Source of the DNA: Methylococcaceae bacterium NSP1-2
GTDB taxonomy: Bacteria > Pseudomonadota > Gammaproteobacteria > Methylococcales > Methylomonadaceae
Length of the DNA: 8,387 bases
Assembly (NCBI GenBank): GCA_002256685.1
Contig: NQJH01000105.1
Location: 1 to 8,387, forward strand
Direction: 5' to 3'
In this document: one piece after another, positions 1-6,348 of the stretch
How positions within the stretch are numbered: position 1 is the stretch's first letter
Layout: every line of letters begins with the position of its first letter
Notes under the pieces: model-generated
The model's input: only the letters and a program-made list of their open reading frames with translations
The model's database searches: none
What the model was told of the DNA's origin: nothing
Position numbers and translations under genes: made by a program

Positions 1-535
1 AAGACAGCTTGGTATCCAGATGCGCGGTAGGTTCATCGGCAATAATAATGCTGGGATTGTTAATTAATGCCCGCACGATAGACACACGTTGCGCTTCACC
101 GCCTGATAACCACTCGATTTTAGAACTGGCTTTATGAGATAAATCCAATTCGGCTAAACCGTGTAAGGCTTTAGCTTTTAAATGACTGCGTTTTTCACCT
201 AATGGATAAGCGGGCAACATCACGTTGTCTAATACTGAAATGCCTTTAATTAAATTCGGTTGCTGAAAAATAAAGCCAAAGGTTTTGCGGCGAATCTCAG
301 TTAAAAAACGCTCTGGCAAACTGGTAATTTCTCGCTCATTGAGTTTTACGCGCCCTGCGGTGGGTCGGCTCATACAACCGACAATACTGAGCAAGGTGGT
401 TTTACCCGAACCGCTAGGGCCTTTCAATACGGTAATTTTATTTTCGGCAATATGTAGATTAACAGTATTAATGGCAGAAAATTCACTGGGATTGCCCGCA
501 TTAAATACTTTTCTGACATTGATTAATTCAATCAT
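1..535 (-). CDS. ABC transporter ATP-binding protein (partial, 3' end missing)
   Basis: Cytoplasmic ATPase subunit of an ABC transporter of the LolD/MacB-like class, energising the FtsX-type permease encoded just upstream. Translating the minus strand from the ATG at 535-533 gives 178 residues before the window edge. The canonical motifs appear in order: Walker A GPSGSGKT at residues 39-46, Q-loop FIFQQPN around Q91, signature LSGGEAQR at 143-150, and Walker B IIIADEP at 163-169 followed by the D-loop AHLD. Only the H-loop and C-terminal part, roughly 45-50 residues for this family, are off the left edge. The start is supported by a GGGAGG ribosome-binding site (plus-strand 542-547) six bases upstream and by lying 2 nt after the permease stop. 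The signature has A-Q where Q-Q is usual, which is a minor variation. The ATPase assignment is secure; the substrate is not visible. Confidence 0.93.
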   Translation of the reverse strand, partial: MIELINVRKVFNAGNPSEFSAINTVNLHIAENKITVLKGPSGSGKTTLLSIVGCMSRPTAGRVKLNEREITSLPERFLTEIRRKTFGFIFQQPNLIKGISVLDNVMLPAYPLGEKRSHLKAKALHGLAELDLSHKASSKIEWLSGGEAQRVSIVRALINNPSIIIADEPTAHLDTKLS

Positions 536-537
536 GA

Positions 538-1785
538 TTAGCCTCCCGTGTGGCGCATGGCACTATCGGGGTCTATGGTAGCCGCGCGCCAGATTGGAAC
601 AATGGTTGCAACGGTGTAAGGCACGACGGTCAGAAAAAACAGCGTGGTCAGTTGTTCAGCATTGACAAATGGCGTGAGTTTAAAATTAGGATACAGAGCA
701 GACCAGCCTTTGAGCGCGGGTTCAAACACCGCTGAACCTGTAAAAAATACATGAATATAAGCGAGAATCACGCCGTTAAAAAAAGCACTCAAGGACACAA
801 TAGCCCCTTCCCAAAACTTCATTTGAATCACATCGCTAGTTTCCCAACCCACGGCTTTGAGTATGCCAATTTCTTGACGTTCATCGGCACTGAGTCCTGA
901 GGCTTTGTCCCACGCAAAAATCACAAATGCCAACACGGCGGCTGAAAAAATGACTATCATCATGCCGCCACGCCAGTTAAAAATGGACTCATAAGTCCTT
1001 AAAATCTCATCCCGAATAATGGGGCGTGCCGTATGCAAACGTTTTTTAATTTTCGTCGCCACCATCACCACTTCACTGGGATTTTTAACCGTGACGATGG
1101 CATCGGTGACAAATTTATTATCAATACCAAACAGTTTTCTAAAATCATCGGCGTGCATCAGCATCAAATCAGACGACACCAGTTCTGACGAAGAAGACAG
1201 GGTATTGACGATTTTTAAATTCATGATTTGACCGTCAAACGCCATAAAAGGCATAAAGTCGCCTTTGCCGATATTACGCATACGCGCAACACCATTGCCG
1301 ATAATTAACGTCCCTGCTTCCAATGGCGTACCGTCATATTCAAACAAGGGTTTGGTTGCCTCCAAGGCGTGCGGGTCACTGCTATCAATTTCAACGCTGG
1401 TTGTTCTGCCTGTTTGCTGGGCTTCGGTTTGATTAGGCGGCACTAGCAAGGTGTAATTAGCCCCAACCAAACTGTCATAGTAATAACCCCATAAACGACT
1501 TTCGACATTGGCAACACCGCGAATAGCTTTAATTTCCTGCAAATAGTCCACAGGAAATAAATCATGTCGTCCTGCAATAATTTTCTGCACCACAATTTCA
1601 GGCGAACCTTGCAAAATAAAAGCGGCTTCTTTTTTGATGGAATAAGTAAAAAACATGGTTGAAGCGAGAATAAACACTATCAGCGTGTACAAGCACAACA
1701 AGCCGATATTTTTCACTTTTCGGCGTAATAACGAGGAAATAGTGAAATCAATCAAATAACGTTGTTTTTCAATCCAAACATTCAT
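538..1785 (-). CDS. FtsX/MacB-type ABC transporter permease
   Basis: Inner-membrane permease of 415 residues. The arrangement is that of the MacB/LolCE/FtsX superfamily: a short cytoplasmic N-terminus, TM1 at about residues 27-49, a large periplasmic domain at about 50-270 (MacB_PCD-like), then an FtsX domain with TM2 about 274-293, TM3 about 326-348 and TM4 about 380-398. The cytoplasmic loop after TM2 contains ERQEIGILKAVGW (302-314), the hallmark loop that contacts the ATPase, and the C-terminus has the family-typical P-x-W-R-A-A-x-I-D-P (397-406). Members use ATP for mechanical transmission or export of lipids, proteins or small molecules across the envelope rather than as classical importers. 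The ATG overlaps the stop of the upstream 97-residue gene (ATGA), and there is no clear ribosome-binding site of its own, so translation is probably coupled. The substrate cannot be read from the sequence. Confidence 0.9.
   Translation of the reverse strand: MNVWIEKQRYLIDFTISSLLRRKVKNIGLLCLYTLIVFILASTMFFTYSIKKEAAFILQGSPEIVVQKIIAGRHDLFPVDYLQEIKAIRGVANVESRLWGYYYDSLVGANYTLLVPPNQTEAQQTGRTTSVEIDSSDPHALEATKPLFEYDGTPLEAGTLIIGNGVARMRNIGKGDFMPFMAFDGQIMNLKIVNTLSSSSELVSSDLMLMHADDFRKLFGIDNKFVTDAIVTVKNPSEVVMVATKIKKRLHTARPIIRDEILRTYESIFNWRGGMMIVIFSAAVLAFVIFAWDKASGLSADERQEIGILKAVGWETSDVIQMKFWEGAIVSLSAFFNGVILAYIHVFFTGSAVFEPALKGWSALYPNFKLTPFVNAEQLTTLFFLTVVPYTVATIVPIWRAATIDPDSAMRHTGG
542..547 (-). promoter_or_regulatory. 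Shine-Dalgarno site for the ABC ATPase gene
   Basis: On the minus strand this reads GGGAGG, six bases before the ATG at 535. It lies inside the last codons of the permease gene, so it fixes the ATPase start and shows that the two genes are translated from one message. Confidence 0.7.
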
Positions 1786-2075
1786 GGCGAGTCACTGTGC
1801 AGAGTAGGCTGAGTAAACGAGCCAGAAGGAAAATGTTCCAGCGATAAGGGGTGATCTTGAAACGCAGTATTGAGATCAGCTTGCGATAAATGCCGTGTGT
1901 AACGGGCTTCGGTAAACAGGCATAAATCGGTGAGTTGTAAACGCTTCACCAGCGAGGCTTTGTCCGCCAAGTCGGTTTGTTGCGCGTGGGTCGTTAACAC
2001 CGCGTGCAATAGCAACACGCTGAGTATCATCACGTCTAGCGTTAGCCATAAAAAAAACAAGGAAGAATTTCTCAT
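1782..2075 (-). CDS. Small membrane-anchored protein, first gene of the ABC unit
   Basis: A 97-residue protein with a hydrophobic N-terminal segment (about residues 7-27) that looks like an uncleaved signal anchor, since no good A-x-A site follows. The remaining roughly 70 residues are polar and probably periplasmic. The stretch around 50-85 (LCLFTEARYTRH at 51-62, AFQDHP at 71-76, LEHFPSGSF at 79-87) looks composed and conserved rather than random, with one Cys (C52) and His at 61, 75 and 80. I do not recognise a named family. Its stop overlaps the permease start (ATGA), so the two are almost certainly co-translated, and it may be an accessory or substrate-presenting subunit of the transporter (inference). 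An in-frame stop lies seven codons upstream of the chosen ATG, limiting any extension; the ribosome-binding site is weak. Confidence 0.7.
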   Translation of the reverse strand: MRNSSLFFLWLTLDVMILSVLLLHAVLTTHAQQTDLADKASLVKRLQLTDLCLFTEARYTRHLSQADLNTAFQDHPLSLEHFPSGSFTQPTLHSDSP

Positions 2076-2128
2076 ATTGAAATGTCTGAGTTGTCTTCAA
2101 TTAAACACAGCGTTGATTTAACAATGTC

Positions 2129-2134
2129 TTTATA
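2129..2134 (-). promoter_or_regulatory. Possible -10 element for the ABC unit
   Basis: On the minus strand this reads TATAAA, about 54 bases before the ATG of the 97-residue gene. No convincing -35 hexamer is found 16-18 bases upstream, so this is only a candidate in an AT-rich stretch. Confidence 0.2.
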
Positions 2135-2195
2135 CCGTGGTTCTAAGTTAGTTGAAGCCAAATCCTTTCAAATTTTTAGAACCTGAAAGCTTTGT

Positions 2196-2337
2196 ATTAG
2201 TAAATTAATCGTTTGCTAATGTAGCCTTATACACAGGCTATGCAAGAAAAATTTGTTTAGCCTAAAACAGAAAAATCCAACGATTTTTTAAGCATTATCA
2301 ATGCCAAAATAACAGAACTGGCATTTAGCATTGATAA
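2196..2337. repeat. Cluster of inverted repeats in the gene-free region
   Basis: The 480-base stretch between the ABC unit and the cupredoxin gene has no convincing gene on either strand. It does hold several dyads. One is 2196-2204 with 2212-2220 (nine pairs including one G-T, 7-base loop). Another is 2222-2226 with 2236-2240 (tagcc/ggcta). A third is 2271-2277 with 2282-2288 (aaaaatc/gattttt, 4-base loop). The longest is 2295-2304 with 2328-2337 (ttatcaatgc/gcattgataa, perfect 10 bp). Inside the last, 2300-2306 can instead pair with 2319-2325 (aatgcca/tggcatt), giving two competing folds. On the minus strand these could sit in the leader of the ABC unit. AT-rich DNA yields such dyads by chance, so function is unproven. 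Confidence 0.4.
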
Positions 2338-2424
2338 ATCAAAAGCTTCTACAAGAATATCACCGCACTGCGTAATTAAACTATGTCATAAATCACAATA
2401 GAATCGCGTCATATCACTTAGTTT

Positions 2425-2448
2425 TAATTTTATTCATCATTAAAATTA
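2425..2448. repeat. AT-only 8-bp inverted repeat
   Basis: The arms taatttta (2425-2432) and taaaatta (2441-2448) pair perfectly around an 8-base loop. The composition is purely A/T, so RNA stability would be low. It could be a DNA-binding dyad or chance. Confidence 0.25.
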
Positions 2449-2479
2449 GCCTGTTGAACGAAATGGATAAACAATAAAT

Positions 2480-2529
2480 GGCAATGCTTGCCTTAAATTA
2501 AATGCCGATTTAAATGAACATCGGCATTT
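2480..2529 (-). terminator. Hairpin terminator downstream of the cupredoxin-fusion gene
   Basis: The main stem is 2500-2509 (aaatgccgat) with 2520-2529 (atcggcattt), a perfect 10-bp pairing around a 10-base loop, starting 27 bases after the stop codon of the minus-strand gene that ends at 2557. On the minus strand the stem runs into TTTAATTTAA, an imperfect U-rich tail. On the plus strand it runs into five T's, so it could act in both directions. A smaller hairpin (ggcaa 2480-2484, ttgcc 2488-2492) follows for minus-strand transcripts. No plus-strand gene lies upstream, so the minus-strand role is preferred. Confidence 0.65.
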
Positions 2530-2556
2530 TTACTGTTATCTGGCATAGCATTTGAT

Positions 2557-3837
2557 TCAAATAACATTATTAATCGCTGTCAACACGCTTTCCCACAACG
2601 CGGTAAATTCTCGCACCCAACGTTGTTGCTCGCTTTCTTGTGCTGGCGTTGCAGGCGTAGTAGTTTCGGCTGGTTTGGCAACAACAGGCGGTGCTTCAAC
2701 GACAATAAACGTGCCGGGAATCATACCCATCCAACAACTCCACGGAATTACACCTGTTTCTGTTGGCGTAAATTCGATAGTTTGTAGCCCCTTTTTTATG
2801 TCAAATTTCAGATTGTATTGCGGTACAACAATCGCTTTATTACATTCGTTGATTTCTTTACCATCAATCACCCATTTAACAGGTATGCCTTTGTGTAGCG
2901 TAAATTTGTTGGGTACAAAGCCTGCTTTTACCACATCCATGCGTATAGTTTGCTCGGTATCACAGGCAGGTGTTTCAGCCGCAATAGGTGAAAAATACTG
3001 AGAAGTACGCGCCACCAGTGTATTAAAATCCACGCCTGACCCCGTGACTGCTAAGCCTCGATTAAACATGATGACACCTAATGCCATCACAATCACGCCA
3101 GAGGCTTTCAGTAATTTGGGCGTTAAATTTTTTGACAATAAACTGGTGAGAAAACCAAAGCCTAACAACAAGGGTAACGTTCCTAGTCCAAAGAAAAATA
3201 ACACCATCGCACCTTCCGACCAGCTCCCCGTACCCGCCGCCATCACATACATGGCTTGCAACGGACCACAAATTATCATTAAGCCATTCAGTAAACCAAT
3301 GACAAACGGATTGCTGTGTTTACGATATTCTTTACCGATAAAACGCATCACAAAACTAGGGGTTTTGAATTGAAAATGATTCAGTGCTGGAAATATTTCC
3401 AGCATGTGCAGACCAAACAAGACTAGGAAAAATCCAGCCGCCACACCGACCGCGCCTTGTGTATAAGGCGTAAAAGCAACCACCGCACCAAACGCGCCAA
3501 ATAAACCACCGATAACCGTATAAGAAAGGGTTTTACCAATGCCGTATAACAAATGCGTAATATGTGATTTATGACCTTGCGCGGTTTCTCTGGCAGTGTA
3601 ACCAAGGATTAACGGTCCACACATACCTACACAATGAAAACTGGTCAGAAAACCAATCAGTAGCAATAAGCCATAACTCATATCGCTACGCATTTGGGGC
3701 ATATCGGCGTGATCCATAAACCAACTGTCTAGCCAAAGAATGAAAGCAATACCGATAAGAGCTAGTGATATAGCAGCAAGTCTTTTAAAAAGTAGACCTA
3801 ATGAATGTTTTGCAGATGTGTGATTGACTGTGTTCAT
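2557..3837 (-). CDS. TauE/SafE (DsbD_2-like) membrane protein fused to a C-terminal cupredoxin-like domain
   Basis: A 426-residue inner-membrane protein. After a first span (about 20-36) comes the TauE/SafE / cytochrome-c-biogenesis-like membrane domain. Its hallmark GFLTSFHCVGMCGPL is at residues 62-76 (C69, C73), with further spans at about 100-123, 127-149, 177-200, 208-234 and 242-262 and a second half-motif NGLMIICGPLQAMY at 184-197 (C190). A linker leads to a beta-rich cupredoxin-like domain (about 297-381) with NECNK (C332) and WSCWMGM (C368, M370, M372), then a Pro/Ala/Thr-rich tail. Proteins with this membrane domain are found in copper handling and cytochrome oxidase or cytochrome c maturation. 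A Cys/Met site suggests Cu(I) binding on the periplasmic side (inference). The start at 3837 follows the preceding stop by 2 nt (TAACCATG). A longer in-frame start at 3918 would overlap the upstream gene and add a non-homologous-looking tail, so it is rejected. No Shine-Dalgarno site is visible, so coupling is likely. Confidence 0.85.
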   Translation of the reverse strand: MNTVNHTSAKHSLGLLFKRLAAISLALIGIAFILWLDSWFMDHADMPQMRSDMSYGLLLLIGFLTSFHCVGMCGPLILGYTARETAQGHKSHITHLLYGIGKTLSYTVIGGLFGAFGAVVAFTPYTQGAVGVAAGFFLVLFGLHMLEIFPALNHFQFKTPSFVMRFIGKEYRKHSNPFVIGLLNGLMIICGPLQAMYVMAAGTGSWSEGAMVLFFFGLGTLPLLLGFGFLTSLLSKNLTPKLLKASGVIVMALGVIMFNRGLAVTGSGVDFNTLVARTSQYFSPIAAETPACDTEQTIRMDVVKAGFVPNKFTLHKGIPVKWVIDGKEINECNKAIVVPQYNLKFDIKKGLQTIEFTPTETGVIPWSCWMGMIPGTFIVVEAPPVVAKPAETTTPATPAQESEQQRWVREFTALWESVLTAINNVI

Positions 3838-3839
3838 GG

Positions 3840-4355
3840 TTATTGATGGTGCATAGTATGAGCCGCATGTCCCTCTATGGCATGACGTGCATGATCGCTG
3901 AGTTGAGCCGAAAACCATTGATGTATAGCGATAATTAAAATAGATGATTGCGTGCTATAAGTAATTTGCCCTCCCTCCGCTAACGGCTGGTAATCAACAG
4001 TAATTTCACCCGCTTTGGCTTTTTTTAATTCTGCCAATCCTGGCATAGAGCGACCATGAATTTTTTCGGGATTGGAAAAATCACCGCGTTTAAACTCATC
4101 GGCAATTTTGCTTAGATGCTCGCGTATCAACTGAATTTGCGCATTATCGTTTTTGTCTTTGACTACCACTTGCTGGACACCGCCTGTGGGTGTCTTGGAA
4201 AAAATATGTACCGTCTTTTCCAGATCAAACGGCATAACTTTTGCTCCTAGTTCTGCAACATTATCTAGCCGTTGTTCGCTAACTGGAGTTTCTGCATAAA
4301 CGAGTGCTGTCATGAACGCTGTGCTGATAAGTATTACCGCTAAATAATGTTTCAT
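3840..4355 (-). CDS. Secreted conserved protein with histidine-rich C-terminus, copper-associated
   Basis: A 171-residue protein with a clear Sec signal peptide (1-21, cleavage after VYA). The mature part is a single small domain including VMPFDLEKTVHIF (40-52), GDFSNPEKIHGRSMPGL (91-107) and GQITYST (129-135). It ends in a His-rich tail: H155, H158, H163, H166, H169 and H170 lie within the last 17 residues, plausibly binding Cu(II) or another metal. I recall relatives labelled 'aspartate carbamoyltransferase' in databases, but no hallmark of that enzyme is visible and a secreted 171-residue protein does not fit it. The start at 4355 is supported by AAGGA five bases upstream (plus 4361-4365). 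It is cotranscribed with, and 2 nt from, the membrane cupredoxin protein and divergent from the copA unit, which points to periplasmic copper handling. Biochemical function is unknown. Confidence 0.8.
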   Translation of the reverse strand: MKHYLAVILISTAFMTALVYAETPVSEQRLDNVAELGAKVMPFDLEKTVHIFSKTPTGGVQQVVVKDKNDNAQIQLIREHLSKIADEFKRGDFSNPEKIHGRSMPGLAELKKAKAGEITVDYQPLAEGGQITYSTQSSILIIAIHQWFSAQLSDHARHAIEGHAAHTMHHQ

Positions 4356-4360
4356 AGTAT

Positions 4361-4365
4361 TCCTT
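4361..4365 (-). promoter_or_regulatory. Shine-Dalgarno site of the secreted His-tail protein gene
   Basis: This reads AAGGA on the minus strand, five bases before the ATG at 4355, and supports that start. Confidence 0.6.
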
Positions 4366-4405
4366 GTTTACAGGGATTAGAATCAATGATCTATACAGCA
4401 GCTAA

Positions 4406-4440
4406 CATTGACAGGCTGTTAAATGCCGCATTGTACAATG
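4406..4440. promoter_or_regulatory. Divergent control region with TTGACA, 12-bp palindrome and TACAAT
   Basis: The 89 bases between the two divergent units hold a consensus -35 (TTGACA, 4408-4413) and a -10-like TACAAT (4434-4439) on the plus strand, separated by 20 bases. That spacer is long for a normal sigma-70 promoter but in the range used by MerR-family activators such as CueR. CATTGTACAATG (4429-4440) is a perfect 12-bp palindrome overlapping the -10. A short dyad ACAG-G-CTGT lies at 4411-4419, and CATTG recurs at 4406-4410 and 4429-4433, 23 bases apart. No regulator gene is in the window. Operator function is inferred from position and symmetry only. Confidence 0.4.
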
Positions 4441-4444
4441 TTTA

Positions 4445-4819
4445 ATGAATCAAATAACAACCAGAATCGGTGCGAATATGATCAAACCCAAAAAATCTAA
4501 AACTGTTGCGAAACATGATGCTGACAATCCTCCGCTATTTAAAGGCGATATGCTCGCTAAAGCCATTGTAATCAGCGTTAGCGTTTCAATCATTAATCAC
4601 ACGGGCAAAGCTGTTTTCAAATCACTCGCCCGACACTCATTGATTGTATTTGGGTTGGGTGTCACTACGGGCTATTTTGCGCATAAATACCGTAAGCGAC
4701 TTATTAAGGCAGGCAATCAAGCAGCCGATGAAAGTAAACAATTTGTACTGCGTCAGCGAGAAAACTTGTTGGATTTGCTTGCTGAAAATCAGGATGATGC
4801 AGAAGATCAGGAACATTAA
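4445..4819 (+). CDS. Small single-span membrane protein upstream of copA
   Basis: A 124-residue protein, or 113 residues if it starts at the second ATG (4478). Neither start has a strong ribosome-binding site; the second has a modest GGTG, so the start is uncertain. It shows a basic N-terminus, an amphipathic or weakly hydrophobic stretch at about 37-52, one good membrane span at about 65-79 (SLIVFGLGVTTGYFA), then a basic flank HKYRKR (80-85). A polar, Ala/Glu/Gln-rich, probably helical region follows and ends in the acidic tail ENQDDAEDQEH (114-124). The positive-inside rule places the C-terminal part in the cytoplasm. It ends 26 nt before copA and is surely cotranscribed. The architecture resembles DUF1490/PacL proteins that partner P1B ATPases in mycobacteria, though homology is not established. 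A metal-binding or scaffold role is inferred. Confidence 0.7.
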   Translation: MNQITTRIGANMIKPKKSKTVAKHDADNPPLFKGDMLAKAIVISVSVSIINHTGKAVFKSLARHSLIVFGLGVTTGYFAHKYRKRLIKAGNQAADESKQFVLRQRENLLDLLAENQDDAEDQEH

Positions 4820-4832
4820 AAATTAAAGACAT

Positions 4833-4838
4833 AAGGAG
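4833..4838 (+). promoter_or_regulatory. Strong Shine-Dalgarno site of copA
   Basis: AAGGAG lies seven bases before the ATG at 4846. It is the strongest ribosome-binding site in the window and fixes the copA start. Confidence 0.8.
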
Positions 4839-4845
4839 CATTATT

Positions 4846-6348
4846 ATGACCACTACAAACACCCATGTTTTAACCCACGGCGAAGTAGTACATGACTTAA
4901 AGCGACGAGTTCGAATTATTAGCCCCGTATTGAATAAAGATTTGGAACGCGCCTATGTGTTAGAAATTTTGTTAAAAAAACGACAGGGTATTTTAAAAGT
5001 ACGCACCGTAGTGGATATTGCCTCGCTAACCATTCACTTTGATCCGAACATTTTACCCAAAGCCAATTTACTCACCTTGGTGGATACCTTGCTAGGTAAT
5101 ATAGGGAAGAAAAAGCCTAACAATACCCACGCCGATAAAGCGATTGATAACACCATAGCCCAACAAGAATTTAATCTGGCTATTGAAGGCATGACCTGCG
5201 TTTCCTGTGCCTTATTGATAGAAATGCTGTTGCGTAAAGACCCGCGTATTTTGTTCGCCAATGTCAATTTTGCCGCCGAAACCGCCACCATCATCGGCAA
5301 AATTGATAAAAATACGTTGTATAACCTGATTGAAAAAATAGGTTATAAAGCGCGTAGTTTTGACACGCTGGCACAACGTAAATTGTTGATAGAGCGCGAA
5401 CAACAACGTCTTGGTGAAGCTAAAAAACGCGCAATACTGGCAGTGGCACTCAGTTTGCCAGTCATGCTAATTGGTATGGCAGCCCCGACTTCCCGATTTT
5501 GGCATTGGGCGCAACACGCACTGGCTACACCGATTGTACTGTGGGCGGGTAAACCTTTCTTCGTCAAAGCGTACAAACTGGCACGGCAAGGCGCGACTAA
5601 TATGGATAGTCTGATTGCTTTGGGTGTAGGCTCATCTTATGGTTACAGCGTATTTTCCTTATTAGCAGGTCAGCGCGGACTGTATTTTGATTCGGCAACA
5701 GGCATTATCTCATTTGTGTTAATTGGTCGTTATCTGGAAGAAAAAGCCAAAGGCAAAGCGCACGAATCCATACGTTCATTGGTCGATTTACAACCCCAAC
5801 ACGCCACGGTTTTGCAAGGTGAACGGGAAATTAGGCTACTGGTAGATGAAGTTGCCTTAGGGGATGTGGTATTAATTCGACCGGGTGAAAAAATTCCCAC
5901 GGACGGCATTGTTATTGACGGCTTATCAACGGTTGATGAATCAATGGTGACAGGCGAAAGTCTGCCTGTAGTCAGGGACATTGGGCAGCGTTTAGTCGGC
6001 GGCTGTATTAATGGCAATGGCGTATTAAAAATGCGCGTCACTGCTGTCGGTAAAGATACCGTGCTTGCCAATATCATCCACATGGTTGATCAAGCGCAAT
6101 CGTCAAAACTACCAATTCAACAAACCGTGGATAAGATTTCAGCGATATTCGTACCCAGTGTTATTGTCGTGTCGTTACTCACTTTTGCAAGTTGGCTGGC
6201 GGTAGGCGCGGGTTTTGGTATCGCTTTCACTAACGCCATTGCCGTATTATTGATTGCTTGCCCTTGTTCGCTAGGCTTAGCAACCCCAATGGCAATTATG
6301 GTCGGCACAGGGCAATCAGCCCAACGTGAGAAATGGCAGCGAAAATGA
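4846..6348 (+). CDS. copA: Copper-transporting P1B-1 ATPase, N-terminal fragment (metal-binding, A-domain, TM1-6)
   Basis: This 500-residue reading frame carries the first two thirds of a Cu(I)-exporting ATPase. Residues about 15-66 look like a degenerate HMA domain (HMA_2-like, no CxxC), and 110-170 is a true HMA domain with GMTCVSC (C118, C121). Membrane segments follow from about 195. The NMDSLIALG signature is at 252-260, and the YLEEKAKGKAHESIRSL stretch at 296-312 leads into the actuator domain with TGES at 369-372. The ion-binding CPC motif is C472-P473-C474, followed by LGLATP and MVGTG. The frame then ends at TGA 6346-6348, just before the phosphorylation site, so this product alone cannot hydrolyse ATP. 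The natural full-length protein would continue into the reading frame at 6333-7274. It is cotranscribed with the small membrane protein upstream. Confidence 0.9.
   Translation: MTTTNTHVLTHGEVVHDLKRRVRIISPVLNKDLERAYVLEILLKKRQGILKVRTVVDIASLTIHFDPNILPKANLLTLVDTLLGNIGKKKPNNTHADKAIDNTIAQQEFNLAIEGMTCVSCALLIEMLLRKDPRILFANVNFAAETATIIGKIDKNTLYNLIEKIGYKARSFDTLAQRKLLIEREQQRLGEAKKRAILAVALSLPVMLIGMAAPTSRFWHWAQHALATPIVLWAGKPFFVKAYKLARQGATNMDSLIALGVGSSYGYSVFSLLAGQRGLYFDSATGIISFVLIGRYLEEKAKGKAHESIRSLVDLQPQHATVLQGEREIRLLVDEVALGDVVLIRPGEKIPTDGIVIDGLSTVDESMVTGESLPVVRDIGQRLVGGCINGNGVLKMRVTAVGKDTVLANIIHMVDQAQSSKLPIQQTVDKISAIFVPSVIVVSLLTFASWLAVGAGFGIAFTNAIAVLLIACPCSLGLATPMAIMVGTGQSAQREKWQRK

Noticed and set aside
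285..581. Plus-strand open frame of 98 codons
   Set aside because: It lies antisense to the ABC ATPase Walker A/Q-loop region and is explained as a shadow of it.
1876..2100. Alternative minus-strand frame of 74 codons overlapping the 97-residue gene
   Set aside because: It lacks the hydrophobic anchor followed by composed sequence, and does not connect to the permease start as the 97-residue frame does through ATGA.
2552..3001. Plus-strand open frame of 149 codons
   Set aside because: It is antisense to the cupredoxin domain, whose motifs and length are convincing. The plus-strand translation shows no domain or ribosome-binding site.
3838..3918. N-terminal extension of the TauE/cupredoxin protein to an ATG at 3918
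   Set aside because: It would overlap the secreted His-tail gene in another frame, encodes a Cys/Ser-rich stretch without family character, and the ATG at 3837 sits 2 nt after the upstream stop as expected for coupled genes.
3840..4355. Aspartate carbamoyltransferase as the function of the secreted protein
   Set aside because: The protein has a signal peptide, is about half the length of the enzyme and lacks its carbamoyl-phosphate motif; the name seems to be a propagated mislabel.
5730..6083. Minus-strand open frame of 117 codons within copA
   Set aside because: It is antisense to the actuator domain (TGES region) of CopA and shows only mirrored codon bias.
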